Source of the DNA: Montifringilla adamsi
Taxonomy: Eukaryota > Chordata > Aves > Passeriformes > Passeridae
Length of the DNA stretch: 64,000 nucleotides
Assembly (NCBI GenBank): GCA_017590115.1
Contig: JAGGNK010006559.1
Location: 5,422 to 69,421, forward strand
Direction: 5' to 3'
Each line of letters opens with the position of its first letter. Position 1 is the stretch's first letter. Under the pieces are notes generated by a model. The model saw only the letters and a list, made by a program, of their open reading frames with translations. It searched no databases and had not been told where the DNA came from. The translations under genes were made by a program, and so were the position numbers. Positions 1 through 10,657 of this stretch are shown piece after piece.

Positions 1-117
1 CCAGCCCCCTCCAAGTCCCCCCCACTCCCCTCCCAGTCCATCCCAGTCCCCCCCACTCCCCTCCCATCCCTTCCCAGTCCCCTCCCAGCTCTCCTCCCCT
101 CTCCCCCGTTTCCTCAC
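1..117 (-). other. BABAM1 intron 2, short C-rich repeat
   Basis: This is intron sequence after the BABAM1 donor at 117, made of degenerate CCCAGTCC-type repeats. No coding potential was seen. Confidence 0.6.
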
Positions 118-510
118 CACCTTCTCGGGGCAGTTCACCCGGGGCGTTCTCACGGTCACCTCGCCGTGCTGGGCACCGCCGGGGCCGTGCCAGGCCGTGC
201 CAGGCTGCCCGGGGGGGCTGTGCCCGGCACTGGCCGCCTCGCCCTCGCCCTCGCTCCGGTTGCCCACGGCCTCTGCCCGGTTGCCCACGGCCTCTGCCCG
301 GTTGCCCTCACTCCGGGTGCCCACAGCCTCTCCCCGGGTGCCCACGGTGTCCCCCCGGGTGCCCACGGTGTCCCCCCGGGTGCCCACGCTGCCCAGGCCG
401 CTCGGGGCTCGGTCCTCGGCGCCCTCGGGGTTCGAGCGGGTGCGAGGCCGAACTTCTGGAAGCTTCTCCTCCTCGTCCTCGGCCGCGCTGCCCGGCTCCG
501 ACGGGTCCAT
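118..510 (-). CDS. BABAM1: BABAM1 (MERIT40/NBA1) first coding exon, partial gene
   Basis: MERIT40 is a scaffold subunit of the BRCA1-A complex (DNA double-strand break response) and of the cytoplasmic BRISC deubiquitinase. Only the N-terminal 131 codons lie in the window; the vWA-like body is off the left edge. The exon begins at 511 after a CAG acceptor, with ATG at 510-508. It encodes an acidic start (DPSEPGSAAEDEEEKLPE), then RPRTRSNPEGAEDRA, then SEGEGEAAS, and ends with VRTPRVNCPEKV before a GTGAGG donor at 117-112. The last three segments match the mammalian protein as I recall it almost word for word. Between them lies an in-frame tandem repeat of about seven residues (VGTRGDT three times in variant form, then GNRAEAV copies) that is absent from the human protein as I recall it. 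The gene is divergent from USHBP1, as in human. The identification is firm; only the N-terminal exon can be judged here. Confidence 0.92.
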
Positions 511-529
511 CCTGAAACTGGGGGGGCTG

Positions 530-985
530 GGACCCCAAAACGGGGGGGTGTGCTGGGGCTGGGACCCCAAAATCAGGGGGTTTGAGGTGCTATGGGGCTG
601 GGACCCCAAAATCAGGGGGTCTGAGGTGCTGTGGGGCTGAGACTCAAAAATCAGCGGGTTTGGGGATGCGGTGGGGCTGGGACCCCAAAACCGGGGGGTG
701 TGCTGGGGCTGGGACCCCAAAATCAGTGGGTTTGGGGTGCTATGGGGCTGGGACCCCAAAACGGGGGGGTGTGCTGGGGCTGGGACTCCAAAATTAGGGG
801 CTGCGGTGGGGCTGGAACCCCAAAACCGGGGGGTGCTGTGGGGCTGAGACTCAAAAACCAGGGGGTGTGCTGGGGCTGGGACCCCAAAATCAGGGGGTTT
901 GGGGTGCTATGGGGCTGGGACCCCAAAATCAGGGGGTTTGGGGTGCTGTGTGGCTGGGACCCCAAAACGGGGGGTGTGCTGGCTG
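530..985. repeat. Minisatellite filling BABAM1 intron 1
   Basis: This is a tandem array with a core like GGGGCTGGGACCCCAAAA followed by a variable TCAGGGGGTTTGGGGTGCT. Units are about 35-40 bp with internal variants. It occupies almost the whole intron (512-1020) between the non-coding first exon and the first coding exon of BABAM1. Confidence 0.85.
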
Positions 986-1020
986 AACCCCTCAAAGCCC
1001 TCCGAGCCCCCCGCGCTCAC

Positions 1021-1100
1021 CGCTCGCCGCCGCTCTGGCCCCGCCGGAAATGGCGCCGCGCGAGGGCTGCTGGGAGTTGTAGTTCCTTTAGGTGCCCAGC
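1021..1100. promoter_or_regulatory. Bidirectional promoter of BABAM1 and USHBP1
   Basis: A non-coding BABAM1 exon ends at 1021 with a GTGAGC donor (1020-1015, - strand). Just behind it on the + strand lie CCGGAAATGGCG (1044-1055), which overlaps an ETS core and a YY1 core, and GGCTGCTGGGAGTTGTAGT (1065-1083). The reverse complement of the latter closely fits the ZNF143/THAP11 (SBS) motif ACTACAATTCCCAG as I know it. These motifs are typical of TATA-less, CpG-island, head-to-head housekeeping promoters. The positions fit a shared promoter firing BABAM1 leftward and USHBP1 rightward. The start sites are inferred. Confidence 0.75.
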
Positions 1101-1194
1101 TGCCACCACGGAAGGGAGCCCCAAACGCTTCCTCACGCGTCTTTCCCCTCTCTCACCCCATTCTTCACATCCTCCCCGTTCGTGTTCGCCCCCT

Positions 1195-1535
1195 GGAGAA
1201 CGGGGGGAACCGGGAGAGAGTGGGGGGGACCGGGAGAGAACGGGGGGACCGGGAGAGAATGGGGGGGACCGGGAAAGAATGGGGAGACAGGGGGGAACCG
1301 GGAGAGAATGGAAACCGGGGAGGATTGGGAGACAGTGGGAATGTGGGGAGAACCGGGAGAGAACGGGGGGACCGGGACAGAACGGGAACCAGGAGAGAAC
1401 AGGAACCAGGGGGAACTGGGAGAGAACGGAGGGAACTGGGATGGAACTGGGACAGAACTGGGGAGAATGGGGGCAGCACGGGGGGGACCGGGACAGAACG
1501 GGGGGGACCGGGAGAGAATGGGAACCCCAGAGTGG
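1195..1535. repeat. Minisatellite in USHBP1 5' leader
   Basis: A G-rich array of about 16-17 bp units (GGGACCGGGAGAGAA with variants) lies between the promoter and the start codon of USHBP1. It is probably transcribed in the 5' leader, where it could be structured. Confidence 0.8.
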
Positions 1536-1695
1536 GACTGGGACCTGCTGGGAGCCTCGGGGTGGAACCGGGACATCCCGGAGCCCACGTGTGGAACCGG
1601 GACGTGTTGGGACCCTCAGAATGGAGCTGGGCCGTGCTGGGAGCCCCAGTTTGGAACTGGGACGTGCTGGGAGCCACGGGGAGGACGATCCCGGC

Positions 1696-4600
1696 ATGGA
1701 AGAGGTGAGCGGGCACAGCGCGGGGCTGACCCCAAATGGAACTGATCCCAAATTGAACTGATCCCAAACGGGGCTGACCCCAAAGAGAACTGGGGCTCAC
1801 CCCAAACGGGGCTGACCTCAAATGGGGCTGACCCCAAAGCGGGGTCACACCCCGGGACTGGCCCCAAACGGGGCTGAGCCCACCCGGGACTGGCCCAGCG
1901 CTCCCGGGGCTCCCCGTGCCCGCTCCGCGGTGGAATTCCCGCTGCGGGCGGCAGGACGGGGCTGGTGGCCCCGCGGGCCGGGCTGGTGGCCAAAGCTCAT
2001 CCCCGTGCCAGGAGAGCCTGGTAGGTGCCAGCCGCTGTGCCCCCGGTGCTGAACGGGGCACGGGCACCCCCACGGGCACCCCCCGGGAGGAGGAGGAGGA
2101 AGAAGAGGAGGAGGAGGATGACGAGGACGTGGCCGGTGACACCGAGGACATCCCGCTGCTGGCAGGGGCGGCCCCGCGACAGCAGCGACGACAGCAGCGC
2201 CCCGCCAGGTACCGGCACCGTCCCCGCGCCACCCGCGGGGACACCGGGACAGCGGGGACAGCGGGGACAGCGGGGACACCGGGACTGAGGGGACACCGGG
2301 ACAGCGGGGACACCGGGACCGAGGAGACACGGCGGGGACACCGGGACAGCGGGGACACCGGGACCGAGGGGACACCGGGACCTCACTGTGCCCTTCCTCG
2401 CCCCACAGTGAGGATGAGGACGGCTGGGAGGCCACCCCCTCTGTCGCCACCGTCGCCGCTGCCAGCGCGGAGGGTGAGCGCCGCACCCCGTGGCACCACA
2501 GGTGCCACCACCGCGCTGTCCCTGCCCTGATGGCAGTGTCGCTGTCGCTGTCCCCAGCGCGCAGCCCGGATCTCTTCGAGCGCCTGCAGCACGCCGTGAG
2601 CTCCCTGGAGCGCGCCGTGTTCTCCCGCCACCGGCAGCCCCCGCCGCGGCCGCCGCCCGCCCCGGGCTGGCACCGAGCGCTGCAGGTGAGGCACGGCGGG
2701 CACGGAACCGGCCCGGTACAGGGGCACGGAACCGGCCCGGCACGGCGGGCACGGACTGACCGGCCCGGCACGGACAGAGCCTGCAGGAGCTGAGCCGGAC
2801 ACCGGGCTGGGCGCGCCGCTGGTGGCCGGAGGTGGAGGCGGGCCCGGGGCTCCCGGTGGAGGTGGCGGCGGCGGCGGCGAGGAACGCCAGCCTGAGGGCA
2901 GCGCTGGGCCAGCGGGACGAGGAGCTGGGCACGGCCACGGCCGCGCTGCGGGCGCTGCGGGGCGAGCGGGAGCGCCTGCAGGGCAAGGTGGGTGCGGGAC
3001 AGCGGGTGGCACCCTCGGGGTGTCACCGGGTGCCACCGTCGGGTGTCACCAGAGCGGTGCCGGTGCTAAGCCTCGTGTCCCGTTCAGGTGCGGGACCTGC
3101 GGGAGGCTCTGGCCAGGCTGGAGGAGCTGGGGGGGTCTGGCAGTGACACCCCCGGGGCCGGTGACACCTCTGGGACTGGCGACATCTCCGGGAACGGTGA
3201 CACCCCCGGGATCGGTGACACCCCCGGGGTCAGTGACACTCCCGGGAACGGTGACAACCCCGGCACCGGTGGCAACCCCGGGCCCAGCAGCCCCCCGGGG
3301 CACCGGGTGAGTGTGGGGCTGTGGCACGGGTGGGTCCTGCCCTGGCACGGGGCTCTGGGGTCCCCTCCGCAGGATGTCACCCGGGGTGGTGACAGTGCCG
3401 ACGCCCGGGTGACCCCCCCGGGCCGCTCCCCTCCATGTCGCCCCCTCCCCTGCAGCCCCGCGCCCCGCTGTCCCCCCAGCCCTCGGCGGGACCCGGCCGG
3501 GAGCAGGAGGAGCGCGCCCCCCTGGGGACACTGAGGCACGGCTCCGGTGCCCCCAGGTTCCCGTTTTGTCCCAGTTCCATCCCGGTTCCCCCTGTTCTGT
3601 CCCGGTTCCCCCGGGAGGTGAATCCCTCCCAAGACCCGAGTGCCCCCCGAACCCAGAGTCCTCCCCAAGCCCCGAGCCCCCCACCTCCCTGGGGACACTG
3701 AGGCACGGCCCGGGGCCCGCGGGCCCGCAGGGTTCTGGCGCGGCTGCAGGAGGCGAACCGGGAGCTGCTGGCGGCGCTGGGCGAGTGCAAGGGCGAGGCG
3801 GAGCGGCTGAGCCTGGAGCTGGGCCAGAGAGAGGCGCGCTGCAGCGGGATGAGGCTGGCACTGCGCTGCAGGTGGGACACGAGATGGGGACAGCGACAGG
3901 GACAGGGGACAGGGACAAGGGACAGCCCCCCTGAGCTGCAGCGGGATGAGGCTGGCACTGCGCTGCAGGTGGGACACGGGATGGGGACAGCGACAGGGAC
4001 AGGGGACAGAGGACAGGGACAAGGGACAGCCCCACCGAGCTGCAGCAGGCTGAGGCTGGCACTGCGCTGCAGGTGGCACATGGGACAGAGATGGGGACAG
4101 GGGACAGAGACAGGGGACAAGGAAGGGAACAGGGATGGGGACAGGGGACAGCCCCACTGAGCCCCTTGTCCTGCTGCAGCAGGCTGCAGCTGGCGCTGCG
4201 CTGCAGGTGGCACAGGGGACAGGAGACATGGGATGGGGACGAGGATGGGGATAGGGGACAAGGATGGGGACAGGGGCAGGGGATGGGGACAGGGATGGGG
4301 ACAGCCCCACTGAGCTGCAGTGGGCTGCGGCTGGCACTGTGCTGCAGGTGTGACAGGGATGGGGACAGGGATAGGAGATAGGGACAGGGGACAGGGACAG
4401 AGGTGGGATGGGGACAGGCTCCTGAGATCCTCAGGATGGGGACAAGATAGAGACAGAGGTGGGAATGGGGACAAGGATAGGGACAGGGATGGGAACAGTC
4501 TTGGTGAACCCCTCGGGATTGGGACAGGGATGGGGACCTGAATGGGGACAGGGATCAGGATCGGGACCGGGATCTGGACCAGGATGGGGACTCGGATGGC

Positions 4601-7600
4601 AATGGGGACAAGGATGAGGAATGGGGACAGGGACAGGGCTGGGGACAGTCCCCCTGAGCCCCTCGTCCCCCAGCGAGCGCTGCGGGGGGGCCTACGCTGC
4701 CCTCCTGGACCTGGTGCGGGCAAAGGTGGCACCGGAGGGTGGCACCCGTGGGGGTGAGTGACAGCGGGGGGACACGGGGGGACACGGGGGGCTGGGGGAG
4801 ACTGGGTGGTTGTGAGGGGGGGTACTGGGAATACTGGGGAGATACTGGGACTGATGGGGAGATACTGGGGTGATGGAGAGGATACTGGGGGGATACTGGG
4901 ACTGCTGGCGGGATACTGGGGGGATACTGGGAATACTGGGAATACTGGGGAGCAATCAGGGACCATGCTGAAGGGATGCATGAGGGGATACTGGGGGATG
5001 CACGAGGGATACTGGGAGATACTGGGAGGGCTTTGGGGGGATGCAGGGAGCTTGTGGGGCATCCCAGTGCCACCCACACCTCCTTGTGGGCACCCCTGGG
5101 CAGCGGCACTGCCCGCGCCGAGCTCGGGAACCGGGGCGGAACCGAGCCCGGGCCGTGAACCGGGACCCGGCCCCGCCACACCGGAGCCCCCGGGGCCAGC
5201 GGAGCCGGACAGCCGTGAGGACCTCGCGGACAGGTACCGGGGGGCGCGGGGGTCCCGGCGCTGAGCACCCCCCGGGTGCCCCGTGCCCACCGCCGCTGTG
5301 CCCGCCCCGCAGCCCCCGGGGGATGGAGGAGGGAGCGCTGCGGGAACGCATCCGCCGGCTCCGCGCCGAGCAGGCGGCGGTGGAGGGGTCGCTGCTGGAC
5401 GCCCCCGAGCCCTCGGAGCCCCCCCGGGAGCGCGACCCCCGAGGCCGGGCAGAGCGGGCTCTGCGGGAAGCGCGGGCGCTGCTGCCCGGCTGGAGGCGGC
5501 CGGACAAGGAGGAGCTGCTGCAGGAGCTGGCGGTGCTCAAGGTGGGGCCGGGATCCTTGCCTGGATCCCTTCTGGATCCCTTCATGGGTCCTTCCTTGAA
5601 CCCTTTCCTGGATCCCTTCATGGATCCTTCTCTGAATCCTTTCTTGGGTCCTTCCCTGGATCCCTCCATGGTTCCCTCTGTGGATCCCTTAATGGATCCT
5701 TTCTTGGATCCCTCCATGGATCCCTCCCTGGGACCTTCCCTGAATCCTTTCTTGGGCCCTTCCCTGGGACCCTCCCTGGATCCCTCCCTGAATCCTTCCC
5801 TGGATCCCTCCCATGATTTCTTAATGGATTTCTCCATGGATCCCTCCCTGAATCCTTTCCTGGGACCCTCCCTGGATTTCTTCATGGATTTCTCCATCAA
5901 TCCCTCCATAGATCCCTCCCTGGGTCCCTTCATGGATCCCTCCCTGAATCCTTCCCTGGCTCCCTCCCGGGTCCCTCCCTGTCTCGCCGGCCGTGCCTCA
6001 GTTTCCCCGCGGTTCCAGGAGGCGCTGGCGGAGCTGCGGACGCGGCTGCAGCTGGCGCAGAAGGAGAAGCGAGCGCTGGAGCTGCTGCTGGCCGCGCACG
6101 GACCCCGCGAGGCCGCGCTGCGCCTCCTGCTGCGGGAACGGGCACGGGAGCGGCACCGGGACCGGGAACGGGACCAGGAACGGGAACCGGAACGGGACGG
6201 GCGGGACGGAGCCTCCGGCAGCTCCGGCAGCAGCTCCGGCAGCAGCTCCGGCAGCAGCTCCGAGGAGGTGGGGATGGATCCCATGGGGAGATTCCCGGGA
6301 TTCGGGGGATGCCGAGGGATGGGAGACACCGGGAATCTCTGCAGGAGGCGCGGATGGGCCGAGGGGCGGCGATGGCTCCGGGGAACCCCCCAGACCCCCG
6401 GAGAACGAGGGAGGAGCTGCTGCGGATCCGGGCCAGGTGAGGGACGGGAGCTGTGGGGCTGGGAATTCTGTGGGGCTGGGAACGGTGTGGGATTGGGAAT
6501 TACGTGGGGCTGGAGTTGTGTGGGACAGGGAAAGGTGTGGGGTTGGGAATTGTGGGGCTGGGAATTCTATGGGACGGGGTATTCTGTGGGGTTGGGAATG
6601 GTGTGTGGTTGGGGATTCTGTAGGATTGGGAATTGTGTGGGACTGGGAACTGTGTGGGATTGGAAATTGTGTGGGATTAGGAATTGTGGGACTGGGAATT
6701 GTGTGGGGTTGGGAATTCAGTAGGATTGGGAATTCTGTGGGGCCGGGAATTGTGTGGGGCCGGGAACGGTGCTGGCTGGGCTCGGGGCGGCCCCGGTGAC
6801 ACGCCCCGTGTCCCCAGGACGGAGCAGCTGCGCGGCCGCGCCCGGGAGCTGGCGCTGGCCCTGGAGCGGGGCAGCGCTGCCAGCCGTGCCCAGCAGGGAC
6901 ACAGTGCCAGCGTCACCCTGGAGCTGCTCCAGGCGCACAGGTGGGCACGGGGCCTCGGGACGGGGTCCCCTGGGTGTCCCCTGGGTGTCCCCTGGGTGTC
7001 CTGGGGTCCCCTCATTTCCCTCAGTTCCCCTGAGGCCCTTTGAGTCCCTGGATCCCTGGAAGCCCTGACTCCCCTCATTCCCCTGGCTCCCTAAATCCCA
7101 AAATCCCAGGCTCCCCTAAATCCTCCGCATCTCCCAACTCCCTGACTCTCTAAGTCCCAAATCCCCTGACTCCCCAAATCCCCCAATCTCCCCCCATTTC
7201 CCATTTCCTTAAGTCCCAAATTCTTCGACTCCCCAAATCCCCCAATCTCCCCCCACTCCCTATCTCCCTAAATCCACAAATCCCCAGCTCCCCCGATTCC
7301 CTGACTCCCTAAATCCCCAAACCCCCCAACTCCTCAAATCCCCCGATCTCCCCCCATTCCTCATTTCCCTAAATCCCCAATCCCCCGGCTCCCCAAATCC
7401 CCCAATCTCCCCCGATTCCCCATTCTCCCTAAATCCCCAAATCCCCCAACTCCCTGACTCCCTAAATCCCCAAACCCCCAACTCACCGAATCCCCCGATC
7501 TCGCCCCATTCCCCATCTCCCTAAATCCCCAATCCCCCGGCTCCCCCCGCCCCGCTGACGGCCCGGCTCCCGGTTCCCGGTTCCCGGTGCCCGGTGCCGC

Positions 7601-7768
7601 CGCAGCTCGCTGGCTCTGGCGTACCGCGGGGCGCGGCGCAAGCAGGCGGAGCAGCTGCGGCGGCTCCGGGCGCGGGCGGCGGCGCTGCGGGGCCAGCACG
7701 GCCGCAGGGAGCGAGCCCTGGCCCGGACACTGCGGGAGCTGCAGCGCGGAGGAGAGACCTGCATCTAG
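1696..7768 (+). CDS. USHBP1: USHBP1, harmonin-binding coiled-coil protein
   Basis: USHBP1 binds the PDZ protein harmonin (USH1C). Proposed exons: 1696-1704, 2012-2208, 2409-2473, 2558-2685, 2778-2987, 3088-3306, 3456-3556, 3731-3871, 4674-4753, 5104-5233, 5313-5541, 6019-6267, 6345-6436, 6818-6940, 7606-7768. Phases agree throughout and give about 711 residues (human about 703). Matches to the human protein as I recall it include [57 protein letters not shown], the [10 protein letters not shown] acidic run, and [18 protein letters not shown] near the end. Most of it is predicted coiled coil. The last four residues, ETCI, form a class I PDZ ligand like the human ETFL. Exon 2 carries a ten-residue glutamate run. 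Exon 7 (donor GTTCCC) is the weakest exon and the start MEE is inferred. It is transcribed away from BABAM1 and towards NR2F6. Confidence 0.93.
1725..1890. repeat. Short tandem repeat in USHBP1 intron 1
   Basis: Repeats of CCCCAAACGGGGCTGA, about 15-20 bp, fill much of the first intron. The rest of the intron (to 2011) is GC-rich without recognisable signals. Confidence 0.7.
3141..3290 (+). repeat. Coding minisatellite in USHBP1 exon 6
   Basis: A repeat of 15-18 bp encodes GDTPG-like units ([19 protein letters not shown] and onward). It lies in frame between the coiled-coil segment ending ARLEELGG and the donor at 3307. The human protein has a Gly/Ser-rich linker here but not this repeat, so the segment is low-complexity and probably disordered. 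Confidence 0.75.
3844..4350 (+). repeat. Array containing five copies of USHBP1 exon 8 tail plus donor
   Basis: The functional exon 8 ends at 3871 with GGCACTGCGCTGCAG before GTGGGA. The last 30-36 exon bases and the splice donor recur with tails ending at 3968, 4072, 4206 and 4347. Each is followed by the same GGGACAGGGACAGG-type intron sequence. The copy ending at 4206 is also preceded by CTGCTGCAG at 4171-4179, which resembles an acceptor. Confidence 0.9.
4355..4660. repeat. GGGACAGGGAT-type repeat, USHBP1 intron 8
   Basis: Degenerate hexamer-based repeat (GGGACA, GGGATG) continues the exon-tail array up to the exon 9 acceptor (CAG at 4671-4673). Confidence 0.75.
4790..4960. repeat. GATACTGGG minisatellite, USHBP1 intron 9
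   Basis: Tandem GATACTGGGGGGATACTGGGA units of about 9-20 bp fill the first half of the intron. Confidence 0.75.
5545..5975. repeat. GGATCCCTCC minisatellite, USHBP1 intron 11
   Basis: About 430 bp of 12-24 bp units such as GGATCCCTCCCTGAATCCTT (many BamHI sites) fill this intron. It is open in one frame, but only because the unit length is a multiple of three; the flanking exons 5313-5541 and 6019-6267 join perfectly without it. Confidence 0.85.
6445..6780. repeat. GGGAATTGTGTGGG minisatellite, USHBP1 intron 13
   Basis: Tandem units of about 15-17 bp (GTGTGGGATTGGGAATT) lie between exons ending at 6436 and starting at 6818. Confidence 0.85.
7060..7545. repeat. CCCTAAATCCCCAAATCCCC minisatellite, USHBP1 intron 14
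   Basis: C-rich tandem repeat fills the last intron up to the exon 15 acceptor (CAG at 7603-7605). Confidence 0.85.
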
Positions 7769-7774
7769 GGAATC

Positions 7775-8716
7775 CCTGGGGGGACAGGGAAATCCCTGGG
7801 GAAAGCTGGAAATTTACGGGGGAATCTGGAAAATATACGGGGAGATTCGGAAATCTGTGGGGAGACTCGGAAATCTATGGGGGAATATGAAAAATCCATG
7901 GGGGAATATGAAAAATCCATGGGGAAATCTGAAAAATCTATGGGGAAAACCCATGGGGAAATCCAAAAACCAGTGGGGAAAATCAGAAATCTATGGGGAA
8001 ATCTGGAAATCTGTGGGGAGACAAGGAAATGCATGGGGAAACTCGGAAATCTATGGGGAAATTTGAAAATCCATGGGAAAATCTGAAAACCCGTGGGGAA
8101 ACTCAGAAATCTATGGGGAAATCTGAAAATCTATGGGGAAAATCCATGGGGAAACCAGAAAATCCATGGGGAAATCTGAAAATCTATGGGGAGCCCCAGA
8201 AGTTCATGGGGAAACTTGGAAATCTGTGGGGAAATCTGAAAATCCATGGGGAGCCCCAAAAACCCGTGGGGGAATCCAAAAATCTCTGGGGAATCCACAG
8301 ATATCACTGGAACCCCTGGGGGAATCTGAAAAATCTATGGGGAAAACCCATGGGGAAATCCAAAAACCAGTGGGGAAAATCAGAAATCTATGGGGAAATC
8401 TGGAAATCTGTGGGGAGACAAGGAAATGCATGGGGAAACTCGGAAATCTATGGGGAAATTTGAAAATCCATGGGAAAATCTGAAAACCCGTGGGGAAACT
8501 CAGAAATCTATGGGGAAATCTGAAAATCTATGGGGAAAATCCATGGGGAAACCAGAAAATCCATGGGGAAATCTGAAAATCTATGGGGAGCCCCAGAAGT
8601 TCATGGGGAAACTTGGAAATCTGTGGGGAAATCTGAAAATCCATGGGGAGCCCCAAAAACCCGTGGGGGAATCCAAAAATCTCTGGGGAATCCACAGATA
8701 TCACTGGAACCCCTCA
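7775..8716. repeat. Minisatellite downstream of USHBP1 with a 397-bp tandem duplication
   Basis: A 20-22 bp unit (GGGGAAATCTGAAAATCTAT) begins directly after the USHBP1 stop. On top of it, a block of 397 bp (about 7920-8316) is repeated immediately (about 8317-8713) with no difference that I noticed, so the larger duplication is recent or an assembly effect. I see no AATAAA here, so the end of the USHBP1 transcript is unknown. Confidence 0.88.
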
Positions 8717-8895
8717 AAAATCGCTGGAGAAACCCCCCGAAAAATTCTGGAGAACCCCCCAAAAACCCTGAAGACCCCAAAAAAAACCTGGAGACCCCAA
8801 AAGAAAACCCTGGAGACCCCAACAAAAACCCTGGAGACCCCAAAAGAAAACCCTGGAGACCCCAACAAAAACCCTGGAGACCCCAACCGTGCTGG
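8716..8895. repeat. CCTGGAGACCCCAA minisatellite
   Basis: Short array of 20-25 bp units; a similar but separate array occurs at 35830-36540. Confidence 0.8.
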
Positions 8896-9113
8896 AGAAC
8901 CCCACAAAGAGCCCGGGGCCGGTTTGTCCCCGGGGCTGGGGACAAAGGCCGCGTCCCCCCCGCGGTGGCCCCGGTCAAAGGTGACAGCGGTGGCACATCC
9001 ATATTCAGGAGGGGACACAGCGGTGACCCCGCGGCTGCGGGGCCTGGGTTCAGCCAGGCGGGAATTCCCATGGATTTGGGATCACTGTGGGGTGGGGAAA
9101 CTGAGGCACGGGT

Positions 9114-9310
9114 GTGGGAGGGGGTGGGATCTGTGGGGTGGGGTGGGATGGGATCCGTGGGGGGTGGGATCTGTGGGGCGGGGTGGGGTGGGATCCATGG
9201 GATGGGATTTATGGGGTGGAATTCGTAGGAGGGGATTTATGGGATTGGATTTATAGGGTGGGATTTCTGGGATTTATGGGATGGGATCCATGGGATTGGG
9301 ATAAAATTGG
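9114..9310. repeat. GGGATCTGTGGGGTGGGATC repeat, copy A of a dispersed block
   Basis: The segment around 9185-9315 recurs at about 10525-10655 (offset about 1342 bp) almost unchanged, separated by two unrelated minisatellites. No coding content. Confidence 0.75.
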
Positions 9311-9840
9311 GATGGGGGGATTTGGGATGGGGGATTTGGGATGGGGGGATTTGGGATGCGGGAATTTGAGATTAGGGGATTTGGGATGAAGGATTTGGGA
9401 TGGGGGATTTGGGATGAGGGGATTTGGGATGAGGGGATTTGGGATGGGGGATTTGGGAAGAGGGGTTTTGGGATGGGGGATTTGGGATGAGGAATTTGGG
9501 ATGGGGGATTTGGGATGCAGGATTTGGGATGCAGGATTTGGGATGCAGGATTTGGGATGGAGGATTTGGGATAGGGGATTTGGGATGAGGGATTTGGGAT
9601 GAGGAATTTGGGATGGGGGATTTGGGATGGGGGATTTGGGATGGAGGATTTGGGATGGGGGGATTTGGAATGCAGGATTTGGGATGCAGGGACAATTCAA
9701 GGATTTAGGAACGCAGGGATTCAGGGATGTGGGGATTGAGGGATGGGGGACTTGGGATGAAGGATTTGGGATGCAGGGACAATTCGGGATTCAGGGATTT
9801 AGGACGCGGGGATTTGGGATGTGGGGACAAAGCAGGACAT
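9305..9840. repeat. GGATTTGGGATGGGG minisatellite, quadruplex-prone
   Basis: About 530 bp of 15-17 bp units with regularly spaced runs of three to five G on the + strand. Such spacing favours G-quadruplex folding. Confidence 0.85.
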
Positions 9841-9989
9841 GGGGACAGTTCAGGCATTCAGGGAAAATTCCGTGCGCCACCTCCGCCCCAAATCGGGGTC
9901 ACCTCAACGCCTGGACCCCTCCCGGGCCACCGAGCGCCACCGGGGCGGTGCCACCCGCGGCCACCGGTGCCACGGGGCGTGTCCCCACT

Positions 9990-10385
9990 GTCCGGTGTCT
10001 GTCCGTGTCCGTGTCCGGTGTCTGTGTCCGGTGTCTGTCCATTTCCAGTGTCTGTCCAGTGTCTGTCCGTGTCCATGTCCGTGTCCGGTGTCTGTGTCCG
10101 GTGTCTGTCCATTTCCAGTGTCCGTGTCTGGTCTCTGTCCGTGTCCAATGTCCATCCATGTCAGTGTCTGTCCGTGTCCCGTGTCTGTGTCCGTGTCCAG
10201 TGTCTGTCTGTGTCTGTGTCCAATGTCTGTCCGTGTCCGGTCTCTGTCCATGTCAGTGTCCGTCCACGTCAGTGTCTGTCCGTGTCCCGTGTCTGTCCAT
10301 GCCCATGTCAGTGTCTGTCCATGTCACTGTCTGTCTGGTATCCGGTGTCCGGTGTCTGTCCAGTGTCCGTGTCCGTGTCCGGGGG
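9990..10385. repeat. GTGTCCGTGTCTGTCC minisatellite
   Basis: Six-base-derived array (GTGTCC, GTGTCT) with longer higher-order units. The approximately 130 bp before it are GC-rich unique sequence without recognisable exons. Confidence 0.85.
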
Positions 10386-10504
10386 TCCCGCTGCCCCCGG
10401 GGTCAGGGGTCAGGGCTCAGGGCTCGGCCCCTTTTGAGATTCAAATTCCCTTTGTGCGGGGCCAGGCCCCGTGACAGGCGGGGACAGCGGGGACAGCGGG
10501 GGAT

Positions 10505-10655
10505 TTGGGATGGGATTGGGATCTGTGGGGTGGGATCCATGGGATGGGATTTATGGGGTGGAATTCGTAGGAGGGGATTTATGGGATTGGATTTATAGGG
10601 TGGGATTTCTGGGATTTATGGGATGGGATCCATGGGATTGGGATAAAATTGGGAT
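10505..10655. repeat. Copy B of the 9.1-kb dispersed block
   Basis: Nearly identical to about 9185-9315. It is followed directly by another block that itself recurs at 11578. Confidence 0.75.
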
Positions 10656-10657
10656 GG

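Noticed and set aside
7587..9256. Open frames of repeated tryptophan/glycine units (WGNLKIHG-like) after USHBP1
   Set aside because: Products of a 21-bp minisatellite; several frames are equally open and there is no domain.
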